This document shows positions 24,625-33,214 of a stretch of DNA of 39,252 nt, in pieces. Made by a program: the position numbers and the translations under genes. The stretch's first letter is position 1. Each line of letters starts with the position of its first letter. This stretch comes from an uncultured Pseudohongiella sp. Lineage in GTDB: Bacteria; Pseudomonadota; Gammaproteobacteria; Pseudomonadales; Pseudohongiellaceae. Where the stretch lies: NCBI GenBank assembly GCA_902597095.1, contig CACJWK010000023.1, positions 1-39,252 on the forward strand, in the 5' to 3' direction. The notes below the pieces were generated by a model that made no database searches, was not told the DNA's origin, and was given only the letters and a program-made list of their open reading frames with translations.

Positions 24625-25500
24625 ATGATGCCTTTTGAAACCATTCGCTACGAAATTGCCGATCGAATTCTGACGATCACCCTGAATCGGCCGGAACAGC
24701 TCAATGCGTTCACTGTAACAATGGCCGAGGAGCTGATTATGGCCTTCGAACAGGCCAGCGAAGATGATGCAGTCGATGCGATCGTAGTAACCGGAGCAGG
24801 TAAAGCTTTCTGTGCAGGCATGGATTTGTCCAGCACTGGCAATGTTTTTGGGTTGAATGAATCGCTGAAACCCGATCTTGAGGACATGCGCTCGCGTTTA
24901 TCAGACCCCGAAATTGAAGCGGGCGTCAGAGATACCGGTGGCCAGCTCACGCTGGCGATCTTTGAGTGCAAGAAACCGGTCATCGCAGCAGTGAATGGGG
25001 CTGCGGTCGGTATCGGAGCCACCATGCTCTGCGCCATGGATATTCGATTGGTTGCCGACACAGCCCGTGTGGGCTTCGTTTTCAATAAGATCGGCATCAC
25101 ACCAGAAGCCTGCTCATCCTGGTTTCTGCCGCGCATTGTCAACATGGGAACCGCGCTGGAGTGGATTTACAGCGGTGACCTAATTTCAGCAGAAGAACTG
25201 ACTCGCAAGGGCTTCGCCAACCAACAGCTAGACGGGGCATCGCTGCTGGATAAAGCCAATGAAATGGCTGCCAGAATTAGCAGCCACAGTCAGGTAACCG
25301 TGGCCTTGACTCGGCAGATGATGTACCGCAACGCTGCCCTGCCACACCCGATCGGCGCCCATGAGGTCGACTCGCTGGCGATTTTTTATGCCAGCCAAAC
25401 CAGCGGCAAAGAAGGCGTGAGCGCCTTTCTGGAAAAGCGAAAGGCGAATTTTGATGACCATGCCTCTGCCGACATGCCGCCTTTCTACCCCTGGTGGTAA
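24625..25500 (+). CDS. Crotonase-family enzyme (enoyl-CoA hydratase or delta3-delta2 enoyl-CoA isomerase)
   Basis: This 291-residue crotonase acts on unsaturated acyl-CoA in the cytoplasm. The oxyanion-hole segments are present: GAGKAFCAGMDLSS and AAVNGAAVGIGATML. In the active-site region the sequence is FNKIGITPEACSSWFLPRI. The usual hydratase Glu in F-G-x-P-E is absent, and the single clear Glu is in T-P-E-A-C-S-S. That pattern is close to the ECI2-type enoyl-CoA isomerase (S-P-E-G-C-S-S), so isomerisation may be its main reaction. Two adjacent ATGs (24625, 24628) follow a GGAG site; either could start. It is 23 bases downstream of the racemase and surely co-transcribed with it. Confidence 0.88.
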   Translation: MMPFETIRYEIADRILTITLNRPEQLNAFTVTMAEELIMAFEQASEDDAVDAIVVTGAGKAFCAGMDLSSTGNVFGLNESLKPDLEDMRSRLSDPEIEAGVRDTGGQLTLAIFECKKPVIAAVNGAAVGIGATMLCAMDIRLVADTARVGFVFNKIGITPEACSSWFLPRIVNMGTALEWIYSGDLISAEELTRKGFANQQLDGASLLDKANEMAARISSHSQVTVALTRQMMYRNAALPHPIGAHEVDSLAIFYASQTSGKEGVSAFLEKRKANFDDHASADMPPFYPWW

Positions 25501-25600
25501 GTCTGCTCAACTGACTGCATCGACCAGCACCGTTTCGTGCTGCATCACCAGCTGCCCGCGGCTGTGTCTGCAGATCGGGTGTATTTCCCGAAATTGTGCG

Positions 25601-25606
25601 TATAAT
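25601..25606 (+). promoter_or_regulatory. Consensus -10 element upstream of the ABM-domain gene
   Basis: A perfect TATAAT lies 27 bases before the ATG at 25633, so a transcript would carry a leader of about 20 bases. No good -35 hexamer is seen 16-18 bases upstream. The small gene may therefore have its own promoter besides read-through from the crotonase. Confidence 0.35.
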
Positions 25607-25632
25607 AACCACAGTCCTCAAGAGAGTGTTCA

Positions 25633-25980
25633 ATGATTGTCGTCCAATCGATCTTCCATCTCGCATCCGACTCCAGGCGAGATGCCATCAAACTGATGCG
25701 TAATATGGTGCGACTGTGCCGGCTTGAGCACGGCTGTATCAGCTATGAATATTTTGAAGGAATTTCCAACCCCAATCAGCTTATCCTGATGCAGGAGTGG
25801 GAGGATGCAGACTGTCTGCAGGAGCACTACCAGACAGATCACATGGAGCATTTTCTCAGCAAGCTGGGAGACTATCTTATCAGCCCGGTGGAGACGCGCA
25901 GCTACGTCTCTCAGGAAGAAGCATCTGTCACGTCCCTATCGGTAGAGGACCTACCCAAACCCGAACAGACCATCCATTAA
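25633..25980 (+). CDS. ABM-domain protein (YgiN-like putative monooxygenase)
   Basis: This 115-residue single-domain protein of the antibiotic-biosynthesis-monooxygenase fold is a dimeric ferredoxin-like barrel. The family pattern is clear: an N-terminal strand (IVVQSIFHLA), a helix with RRDAIKLMRNMVRLCRLE, the turn GCISYEYFEGISNPNQLILM and QEWEDADCLQEHYQTDHMEH. Relatives include quinol monooxygenase YgiN and heme-degrading enzymes, but most members have no known reaction. The last 25 residues or so (QEEASVTSLSVEDLPKPEQ) look like an unstructured tail. It follows the crotonase by 132 bases on the same strand and has a candidate -10 of its own. A role in the fatty-acid block is positional inference only. 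Confidence 0.8.
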   Translation: MIVVQSIFHLASDSRRDAIKLMRNMVRLCRLEHGCISYEYFEGISNPNQLILMQEWEDADCLQEHYQTDHMEHFLSKLGDYLISPVETRSYVSQEEASVTSLSVEDLPKPEQTIH

Positions 25981-26103
25981 TTGAGTCATCAGCAGGTGAT
26001 TCCTATTCAAAGTCGTCCGGCACAACGGCCGGCAGCCAGCCTGTTTGCGAGCTCTATCACGAGCCCAGATACTATTGCCGGCTGAACAGCATGGCAGCGG
26101 GAT

Positions 26104-27516
26104 TCAGACACCGCTTCTTTCGGGCTCGTGGTCAGACCCCTGACGAAATTCGCCAGCGTCATGACGTCGAAAATAATCCTGTGCTGCGCTCTTCACTTTT
26201 GGCGCCAGCACGAAAGTTGAAAGCATGGTCGGAATCGCCATGGTTGCGTAGGCACCATCAAACAGACTGATGACCGCATCCAGTGACGCCACCGCACCAA
26301 CGGTGATGAGCGCCATGTAGATGCCTAGATAATACTTATCGGCACGCGTGCCAAAAATGAATGCCATGCACTTACTGCCGTAGTAAGAGTAAGTCAGTAC
26401 TGTCGTTGTGCCCAGAACAAACACCATGATCAACATCAGGTAGGACCCGACGCCGGGAAAAGCCTGATCATAAGCCTGAGCAGTGAGTGTCACGCCAACA
26501 GCATCCCCCTGCCAAACCCCGGTAACCAGAATCGCCAGAGCAGTGCAGGTGCAGACGAGCAGGGTATCAATGATCGGGCCCACCATGGCCACCAGCCCCT
26601 CTCTGGTCGGTTCGTTGGTTTTGGCTGCGCCATGCGCAAGAGATTCAGTACCAAGGCCGGCCTCATTGGAAAAGACACCCCGCTGCACCCCGATCAGGAT
26701 CACAGCGCCCAGCACGCCACCGGAAACAGCCTCACCGGAAAATGCGTCAACCACAATCAACGCCAGCACCTCGGGTAATTCTGTGAGGTGAGAAAGCAAC
26801 AGATAGCCTGTTATCACAGCATAAAACAGTACCATGAGTGGCACGAGACTGCCGGCCACAGCAGCTACCCGTTTGACTTTCCCAACAGCAACTGCAAAAA
26901 GCGAAACGGACAGCACCAGACCCATAATCAGATCAAAGGCGAAGTGATTTTCTACAGAGGTAATACCTGCCGGGATCGCCAGGGCATCACGGGTGATCTG
27001 CACCAGTTGATTGACCTGAAAAACGGGCAGTGTGCCAAACATCCCCGCTACTGCAAACAGGTAAGCCAGCGGCATCCAGCGTTTTCCGAGACCCTCACGG
27101 ATCACGTACATCGGTCCACCCTGCAGCTTGCCTGCGTCATCAGTGCCTCGATACATGACCGCCAGCGAAGCGGTGTAAAACTTGGTGGAAATCCCGACCA
27201 GCGCGGTCACCCACATCCAGAAAACGGCACCCGGCCCGCCCAGCGTAATCGCCACAGCAACCCCGGTGATATTACCCACGCCGATCGTCCCTGCCAGAGC
27301 CGTTGCCAGGGCACGATAATGACTGATGTCTCCTACCGCAGAAGCACCCGCTTGATATTTGCCTCTCAGCAAATCAACACTGTGACCGAGATATCTGAAA
27401 TGCCTTAATCTGGAATGAAAGGTAAAATAAAGGCCGCCCCCGACAAGCAGGACTACCAGCTGAGGGCCCCACATAAAGTCCGCAAACGCAGCAAGCCCTT
27501 GTTCTAGTGGAGACAT
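26104..27516 (-). CDS. Alanine/glycine:cation symporter (AGCS family)
   Basis: This 470-residue inner-membrane transporter imports alanine or glycine with Na+ or H+. It has 10-11 hydrophobic segments. AGCS signatures are clear: ATALAGTIGVGNITGVAVAI in the first conserved helix, FWMWVTALVGISTKF, KLQGGPMYVIREGL, and the family hallmark FSNEAGLGTESLAHGAA. The C-terminus is short and charged (DYFRRHDAGEFRQGSDHEPE). Length is typical. It faces the ABM gene convergently and stands alone; no amino-acid catabolic genes are adjacent, so specificity beyond the family cannot be judged. Confidence 0.92.
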   Translation of the reverse strand: MSPLEQGLAAFADFMWGPQLVVLLVGGGLYFTFHSRLRHFRYLGHSVDLLRGKYQAGASAVGDISHYRALATALAGTIGVGNITGVAVAITLGGPGAVFWMWVTALVGISTKFYTASLAVMYRGTDDAGKLQGGPMYVIREGLGKRWMPLAYLFAVAGMFGTLPVFQVNQLVQITRDALAIPAGITSVENHFAFDLIMGLVLSVSLFAVAVGKVKRVAAVAGSLVPLMVLFYAVITGYLLLSHLTELPEVLALIVVDAFSGEAVSGGVLGAVILIGVQRGVFSNEAGLGTESLAHGAAKTNEPTREGLVAMVGPIIDTLLVCTCTALAILVTGVWQGDAVGVTLTAQAYDQAFPGVGSYLMLIMVFVLGTTTVLTYSYYGSKCMAFIFGTRADKYYLGIYMALITVGAVASLDAVISLFDGAYATMAIPTMLSTFVLAPKVKSAAQDYFRRHDAGEFRQGSDHEPERSGV

Positions 27517-27641
27517 TCGGTCCTCTCAGTGCTTTCGATGCTTTCTTTGCTTTCGATTCTCACACTTGCCTTAGCTCTCTCAGTGTACTTAAGTTCACTA
27601 TGCCACACCGGATTCTGAAATCCTGACGGACGCAGAGCAAC

Positions 27642-27758
27642 TCAGGCTAAAGACCCAGTGCCGAAACCAAGGCGGGGAGGCGTGAAATCTTCCGCGGCTA
27701 AGCTCCCTGAACTGGCCGTCATAATCAGTGCGAAGCCTATAAGCTGTATGTTCCCCAT
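27642..27758 (-). CDS. Small exported ORF or leader remnant (38 residues)
   Basis: An ATG at 27758, seven bases after a GGAG ribosome site, opens a 38-codon frame. It reads like a signal peptide: MGNIQLIGFALIMTASSGSL, then AAEDFTPPRLG, ending at a TGA. The frame has a hydrophobic core and an A-x-A-like cleavage region but only about 15 mature residues. It may be a genuine small secreted protein. It may equally be the surviving N-terminus of a decayed exported protein in the 334-base gap between the AGCS and S9 peptidase genes; the same frame stays open after the stop. The rest of that gap shows nothing else. Confidence 0.3.
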   Translation of the reverse strand: MGNIQLIGFALIMTASSGSLAAEDFTPPRLGFGTGSLA

Positions 27759-27850
27759 GGGCCATCTCCGTTATGTTGGTCAGCGGCTCTGACTGCTTTT
27801 CCTCCATTGCAACGAGAGGGTTACTGAACGTCAGGTCATCGCTGTCGGTC

Positions 27851-30211
27851 CTAATTGATATTGTCTGCAAATTGGAACTGCAAGGGTGGCTCACCCCCCT
27901 GCAAGTGTTCTACAAAATAATCCCAGCGCTTCTTCATGAAGTATCGGCTGTTACCAAAGCCGTGCCGGGCTTCCGGCAGTAACAGCAGGTCAAAGTCCTT
28001 TTCGGCCTCGATCAGAGCCTGTACCAGCAGCAGCGTATTGCTCGGTGGCACGTTATCGTCCAGCAGGCCATGAGCCAGCAGGAGCTTGCCCTTGAGATTG
28101 TTGGCGAGCAGCTGGTTAGCTTGGCTGTCATAGTTGGTGCGCAGCACTGGCTGCGCCTCTGAATCAGCACCTCTCGGCCTCGGTTCCGGATAGGTCTCAA
28201 GCAGCCCCTGCCATTTCTCTCCCCAGTCATCCTCATAATTGCGGTTGTCGTGATTGCCCGCACTGGACACTGAGACTTTATAGAAATCCGGGTAGCGCAG
28301 AATGGCCCCGGCAGAAGCAAATCCCCCGCCTGAATGCCCCCAGATTCCCACCTGATCAAGGTCCATCCACGGTCTGTCCGCAGCCAACTGACGAATCGCA
28401 CTGACCTGATCCGGCAGGCCGTTGTCTCCCATGTTGCCATAGTAGGCGTCATGAAAGGATTTGGAGCGACCTGGAGTGCCCATGGCATCAACTTCCACCA
28501 CAATAAACCCCAGTTCGGCGACAGCCTGCTTATCACGGCGTGCCGGCTGAAAACCCCTCGAACCGACGCTGCCCGACTGAGGCCCAGGATACAGGTAATT
28601 TAAAATTGGGTAGCTGCGTTGAGGGTCAAACTGACTGGGTCGGTAGAGCAGTCCGAAAAGATCGGTTTGCTGATCCCGCGCTTTCACGACAAAAGACTCC
28701 GGGGCCTGCCAACCGGTAGCCACCAGCGCACTGACATCAGCCCGCTCCAATTCCAGCGTCACGGCACCGGACCGGTCCCGAATGACAGAAACCGGCGGGG
28801 TGTCCGGAGTAGAAAACGTATCGACGAAATACTCAGCAGATTCTGACCAGTCGATTTGATGGTGCGCAGGCTCTGGTGTCAGCAACTGCGGCTCACCGCC
28901 AGCCAGATCCAAACTGTATAAATAATGATAATAAGGATCGCCACCCTCTCTGCCTGCTGCAGTGAAGTAAAGCGTTCCCGATTCTTCATCCACTTGCTGA
29001 ACTTCCAAAACCGGCCAGTTACCTGAGGTAAGCTGCCGCTTCAGCTCGCCCGTATTGAGATCATGCAAATACAGATGGGCCCAGTTGTCCTGCTCGGAGT
29101 ACCAGACAAATTCTTCCCGGTCGTGCAGCACGCGCCAGTTCGGATCGCGATACCCTGACTCATAATAGGTTGCGACGGTTTCGTTGTAGACAGTACGGAC
29201 GCCACCGGTGTCCGGGTCAGCCAGTCTCAGGGTGGCAGACTTGTGATCCCGGGAAGAAGAAACAAACGCCAGCATGTCGCTGTCAGCGCTCCATTCCACG
29301 TCAAGAAAGACACCCCCGCGCCCGGCCACGTGATCTGCCGTTGAAGAGCGGTGCGGATCCGGAGGCATATTCAGGGTGACTCGCCGCGGTTCTTCATTGA
29401 CATGAATCACCACCCTTTCGATCATGAAAATGGATTCGTCGCCCGGCAACGGGTATTTCCAGGCATCGAGTGTGGAATGGCCGACCTCGGTCGTCACCAG
29501 ATACATATCTCCGACCTTGCGCGAATCGTGACGGAACGTCGCAATTTTTTGTGAGTCGGGCGACCACAGCAGCACCGGACCATCATCACGCAGCCAGCCG
29601 GCATTGTTAGTGGCATACCCGTAGTTTTCAACGCCATCAAACGTCAGCTGGATTACGGCATCGGTCAAGGTGTCTCTGAGCCACAGGTTATGATCCCGGA
29701 TAAAGGCCGCCTTGCTTTCATCCGGAGACAGAAACTCATTGGGGGGCGCTTCCTGTAACTTTTGCAGGGAAAATTCCGCTGTTTCAAGTCGGTAGTTCTC
29801 ACCTTCGTAAGTGAAACTGAGGACATCAAGGTTTTCGCTGACCTCAAGATTCCGCAGATCAAGATCGGCGCTGTCCGGGGTATCGCCGATGATCTCGCCA
29901 ATCGCATTGGCGAGATTGATCGGATCAAAAACCGTGGTTTTTCGCCCAGTCAGCGAATCAGCAATCAGAATCTCTGATCCACCCGCCACAGATTTGCGAT
30001 AGACCAGCCGATCGCCTGGCTGCCAGTACTGACGCAGAATGCGATCAGTTACCAGCGGATTGGCGTTTGGCGGAAGGAACTGTTCTGCGCGCTGATAATC
30101 CTCGAGCGTAGCGATCACAGATCTTGCCTCATCTTCCGAAGGCCCCGGCGAACAAGACACGAGCAGCCCAACAGCCAACAGCAATGTCACAGAATTTATT
30201 GAGCGATACAT
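27851..30211 (-). CDS. S9 family peptidase (dipeptidyl peptidase IV-like), lipoprotein
   Basis: This 786-residue protein is probably an outer- or inner-membrane lipoprotein: residues 1-19 are a signal peptide ending in the lipobox LLVSC with Cys20. A seven- or eight-bladed propeller (DPPIV_N, about residues 90-500) contains WSPDSQKIATFRHDSRKVGD and FVWYSEQDNWAHLYLHDL. The C-terminal alpha/beta hydrolase has the triad Ser627 (GHSGGG), Asp718 (GLLDDNV) and His750 (EARHGFG). It would cleave dipeptides from peptide N-termini, typically after Pro or Ala. The DPPIV double-Glu motif was not clearly located, so exact specificity is open. The gene is followed upstream by purC (56 bases away, same strand), with no evident link. 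Confidence 0.92.
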   Translation of the reverse strand: MYRSINSVTLLLAVGLLVSCSPGPSEDEARSVIATLEDYQRAEQFLPPNANPLVTDRILRQYWQPGDRLVYRKSVAGGSEILIADSLTGRKTTVFDPINLANAIGEIIGDTPDSADLDLRNLEVSENLDVLSFTYEGENYRLETAEFSLQKLQEAPPNEFLSPDESKAAFIRDHNLWLRDTLTDAVIQLTFDGVENYGYATNNAGWLRDDGPVLLWSPDSQKIATFRHDSRKVGDMYLVTTEVGHSTLDAWKYPLPGDESIFMIERVVIHVNEEPRRVTLNMPPDPHRSSTADHVAGRGGVFLDVEWSADSDMLAFVSSSRDHKSATLRLADPDTGGVRTVYNETVATYYESGYRDPNWRVLHDREEFVWYSEQDNWAHLYLHDLNTGELKRQLTSGNWPVLEVQQVDEESGTLYFTAAGREGGDPYYHYLYSLDLAGGEPQLLTPEPAHHQIDWSESAEYFVDTFSTPDTPPVSVIRDRSGAVTLELERADVSALVATGWQAPESFVVKARDQQTDLFGLLYRPSQFDPQRSYPILNYLYPGPQSGSVGSRGFQPARRDKQAVAELGFIVVEVDAMGTPGRSKSFHDAYYGNMGDNGLPDQVSAIRQLAADRPWMDLDQVGIWGHSGGGFASAGAILRYPDFYKVSVSSAGNHDNRNYEDDWGEKWQGLLETYPEPRPRGADSEAQPVLRTNYDSQANQLLANNLKGKLLLAHGLLDDNVPPSNTLLLVQALIEAEKDFDLLLLPEARHGFGNSRYFMKKRWDYFVEHLQGGEPPLQFQFADNIN

Positions 30212-30267
30212 AGCAGTCTCCGGGTCCGGTTTCCGTCATTTGGCTTTTGCTCGGTAAGCTCCGCCAG

Positions 30268-31320
30268 TTACAGCAAAGAGTCCAGAATAAGATTGGTAGA
30301 ATCCACGATCCGCTCATCCCTCTCACGCAGGTCTGGCGTAAATTCACCGCCAAGCAGATGCTGCAGTCCGAGAATATAGCGCGTTGCAATAGCACGGGTC
30401 TGTTCGGGGGAAAACTGCTGGTTTTTTTCGGTCACCATGCCGCGAGCGAACTCTTTGGAAAAAGATACCGGCTTGCCGTCGCGAGTCATCAGCGTGTTGT
30501 TCTCGTCCAGCCGCCAGAAACGGGATGAATCCATTGTATACACTTCGTCCGCGACCACGATCTGACCGGCGCTGTTGACTCCATGCTCTGTCTTGGTGTC
30601 CACCAGCACCATATTACGACCCCTGAGATATTCGGACACGACACCGAATGCCATCATCGACGCATTTCTGATCTGGGCATACTCCTGCTCCGTGCAAACT
30701 CTACTACTAACCAGTGCCCCCACATCAACGGTTCTATCTTCTTTGTCTTTCGTGCTGGGTGTGTCCATTAAATACGGCAGCCTGCCGTTTACCTGCAGAT
30801 CAGCCACGGTCAGGCTGTGGCCTGCATAGGTCATCACCTTGAGACCTTCTTTTCTGGCGGCCAGCCAATGTTGATACAGCGAGGTGGAGGTCGAGCTTTC
30901 AGCGTTATAAAGCCGCAGCACATTCTCAAGCATGATCAGTTTCAGATTTTCCGCTGGGATCACTGTAGAGCTGGGCATCAGACCGGGGATCTCAAATTGG
31001 GAGCTGCCCAGAACTGGCCTGACCAGATTCAGCATATGCGCATGATTGAACGCCAGTACCTGATCCTTGAAAGGGATAGCACCACGATTGACATCATGCG
31101 TTGAAATTCGGTTGTTACGAAACATCAGGCGCAGGGGGAGCCCCCCTGAGGTGAACAGATCTTCTCCAATCACTGAGTCCGACACCTTGCCTTCGAGCAC
31201 GGTCGCGCCCTTGAGCCGGGGCAATTCGCCGTCGGCAATCAACTGCCGGATAGAACGTCCCGCACTGACCAGGTCACCATGCTCGGCAACCAGATCTTCA
31301 ATTTGTTGTTTGTCTAACAT
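30268..31320 (-). CDS. purC: Phosphoribosylaminoimidazole-succinocarboxamide synthase PurC
   Basis: PurC joins CAIR and aspartate with ATP to give SAICAR in de novo purine synthesis. The 350-residue protein is of the large type, longer than the 237-residue E. coli enzyme. Motifs read: LEGKVSDSVIG near the N-terminus, RISTHDVNRGAIPFKDQVLA (the nucleotide/substrate region), ENVLRLYNAESSTSTSLYQ, and the metal-binding VDTKTEHGVNSAGQIVVADEVYTMDSSR split across two strands. ATG 31320 is preferred to a TTG at 31326. A sigma70-like promoter lies about 80 bases upstream. Large PurC enzymes are usual in several marine gammaproteobacteria. Confidence 0.93.
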   Translation of the reverse strand: MLDKQQIEDLVAEHGDLVSAGRSIRQLIADGELPRLKGATVLEGKVSDSVIGEDLFTSGGLPLRLMFRNNRISTHDVNRGAIPFKDQVLAFNHAHMLNLVRPVLGSSQFEIPGLMPSSTVIPAENLKLIMLENVLRLYNAESSTSTSLYQHWLAARKEGLKVMTYAGHSLTVADLQVNGRLPYLMDTPSTKDKEDRTVDVGALVSSRVCTEQEYAQIRNASMMAFGVVSEYLRGRNMVLVDTKTEHGVNSAGQIVVADEVYTMDSSRFWRLDENNTLMTRDGKPVSFSKEFARGMVTEKNQQFSPEQTRAIATRYILGLQHLLGGEFTPDLRERDERIVDSTNLILDSLL

Positions 31321-31396
31321 GAACAATATCGGGCCCGGCGTTCGGGCGTCACGGGAATTGGGGGCTCGGCGCTTTACGGCACACTAAAACGGTCGA

Positions 31397-31425
31397 AGAA
31401 TAGAGTAAAGGCACAGGGACTACAA
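31397..31425 (-). promoter_or_regulatory. Predicted sigma70 promoter for purC
   Basis: On the minus strand TTGTAG (31425-31420) and TATTCT (31402-31397) are separated by exactly 17 bases. Transcription would start near 31390 and leave a leader of about 70 bases before the purC ATG. I see no PurR-type palindrome around it. Confidence 0.4.
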
Positions 31426-31529
31426 GAAACCGGTGGCAGTTGCCAACGGGTCACTACTGGCTTAGGGTAGCTCGATCCGGTCCACTTCGCAGTCCACTTA
31501 CTCAGGACAACTGAACACCCACGACGACA

Positions 31530-32486
31530 ATGAATCAGAACATACCACTCACTGAAATTTCCGCTGCAGAGGCGAAGTTTACCGATCCGGACTTCACCCT
31601 CGATGGCGACACGCGCGCCGCTGTCGACCCGAGAGTCCTAGAGACCCTCTGGATCAACACCGGCAGCCTCTGCAATCTCACCTGCGAAAACTGTTATATC
31701 GAATCCAGCCCGACTAATGACCGGCTGACCTACATCAGTCTGAGGGAAGTCTGCCGGCTGCTGGACGAAATTGAATCAGAAAAAATGGGCACCCGGGAAA
31801 TCGGCTTCACAGGCGGTGAACCCTTTCTGAATAAGGAGATGGTTCCCATACTGGAAACCTGTCTGGCCCGGGGTTTCAAAGTGTTGGTATTGACGAACGG
31901 CATGAACACCCTGTTGCGTGAGAAAGCCAAAATGGAGACCCTGCATCAGCGATTTACCGGAGCGCTGACTCTGCGAATTTCACTCGATCACTACACTCCG
32001 GATATTCACGCTCTGGAGCGCGGCCCCCGTTCCTGGAAACCTGCCATCGAGTCACTCAAGTGGCTGTCGGACACCGGCATTCCCTTTGCGGTCGCGGGGC
32101 GGACCATGTGGGATGAGGATGAAGCCAGCATGCGAGCAGGATTTCGGCAACTTTTCGCCGATGAGAGGATAAATCTGGATGCCGAATGTAGGGAACAGCT
32201 GGTGCTCTTCCCAGAGATGGATGAGTCTGTAGATGTACCCGAGATCACCACCGCCTGCTGGGGCATACTTGATCAGGACCCGGCGTCGATGATGTGTGCC
32301 AGCTCTCGCATGGTGGTCAAACACAAAGGCGATGATCATCTCTCAGTACAGGCCTGCACTCTGCTCCCATATGACCCGCGATTCAACCTCGGCGCCACGC
32401 TTAAGGCATCCTGGCGGGCCGTTAAACTCAACCACCCTCACTGTGCAAAATTCTGCGTGCTGGGCGGGGGCAGCTGCTCAGCCTGA
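31530..32486 (+). CDS. Radical SAM protein with Cys-rich C-terminal region, function unknown
   Basis: The 318-residue enzyme binds a [4Fe-4S] cluster through Cys48, Cys52 and Cys55 (GSLCNLTCENCYIESSP), the C-x3-C-x2-C motif of radical SAM enzymes. REIGFTGGEPFLNKEM supplies the SAM-binding GGEP motif and VLVLTNGMN the next strand. The last third has six spaced Cys (TACWG, MMCASSR, QACTLL, PHC, KFC, GSCSA), a SPASM- or twitch-like pattern suggesting an auxiliary iron-sulfur cluster. I recognise this as a recurrent proteobacterial family without a known product. The convergent neighbour is a glycosyltransferase, with 26 bases between the stops. No precursor-peptide-like ORF was seen in the 200 bases upstream. 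The ATG at 31530 lacks a clear ribosome site. Confidence 0.85.
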   Translation: MNQNIPLTEISAAEAKFTDPDFTLDGDTRAAVDPRVLETLWINTGSLCNLTCENCYIESSPTNDRLTYISLREVCRLLDEIESEKMGTREIGFTGGEPFLNKEMVPILETCLARGFKVLVLTNGMNTLLREKAKMETLHQRFTGALTLRISLDHYTPDIHALERGPRSWKPAIESLKWLSDTGIPFAVAGRTMWDEDEASMRAGFRQLFADERINLDAECREQLVLFPEMDESVDVPEITTACWGILDQDPASMMCASSRMVVKHKGDDHLSVQACTLLPYDPRFNLGATLKASWRAVKLNHPHCAKFCVLGGGSCSA

Positions 32487-32512
32487 ATTTGGTAGCGAAT
32501 CCCTGGCATAAC

Positions 32513-33214
32513 TCACTCTTTATTCAGGTGTAAGCCCTTTTCATAAAGGCGGTTCAGGCGATCAAGCGGCAGACGCAGGTGATAGGCTATTTTCATCAGC
32601 TGATTCAGAAATGCCTGCCTCCATAGGCCATTGCGCTTGAATCTGATGGCGGAAGTACGCGCCACGGCAGCAAGTCGCACTGGCCGGCCAAATCCGAGCA
32701 GCAACTTCGACAGTTCGGTGTCTTCAAAGATATCAACGTCAGGGATTTTGATGCCGGACTGCTTTATGGCGCGTGACAGGAACACACAGTGATCAAGATA
32801 CACAATGCCAGACCGGTCACAGCGAACATGGTTGGAATACCATGAAGTAAAGCGCAGCAAAGGATGGTCAGAATCGAACTGATGAGTAAAGCCCCCCCAG
32901 GTCAGCTGATCAGCATCGGGAAGTGTTCGAAGTGCCTCGATGTCATCCAGTTCGATCAGACTGCGCGGATGATGCAGCAACAGCATCTCACCCTGCGATT
33001 GCTCGATCCCCAAATTCATTCTGGCCGCGCGAGAAGAACCCGGGAGACTCAACACTTCCACGCCGTGCCGAGCGATAAATTCAACAGTGCCGTCGGTACT
33101 CCCCCCATCAACCGCGAGGATCTCTGCCTGACCGAGTCTGGGAAGACGACTCATGATTGGGCCCAGATAGCCTGAGTCGATCTCGTTAAATGTAGGAAGA
33201 ATGACACTGATCAT
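32513..33214 (-). CDS. Family 2 glycosyltransferase (TIGR04283-like)
   Basis: This 233-residue GT-A-fold transferase starts MISVILPTFNEID. It carries the nucleotide-sugar signature EILAVDGGSTDGTVEFI and SRAARMNLGIEQSQGEMLLL, where the usual H-x-D at the end of the strand reads HHPRS. Its layout matches the group named rSAM/selenodomain-associated transferase 2 (TIGR04283), which often occurs near radical SAM genes. Here a radical SAM gene is indeed next door, though convergent. No membrane segment is evident, so it is probably cytoplasmic or peripheral. The acceptor and sugar are unknown. The H-x-D change could mean altered metal binding. Confidence 0.82.
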   Translation of the reverse strand: MISVILPTFNEIDSGYLGPIMSRLPRLGQAEILAVDGGSTDGTVEFIARHGVEVLSLPGSSRAARMNLGIEQSQGEMLLLHHPRSLIELDDIEALRTLPDADQLTWGGFTHQFDSDHPLLRFTSWYSNHVRCDRSGIVYLDHCVFLSRAIKQSGIKIPDVDIFEDTELSKLLLGFGRPVRLAAVARTSAIRFKRNGLWRQAFLNQLMKIAYHLRLPLDRLNRLYEKGLHLNKE

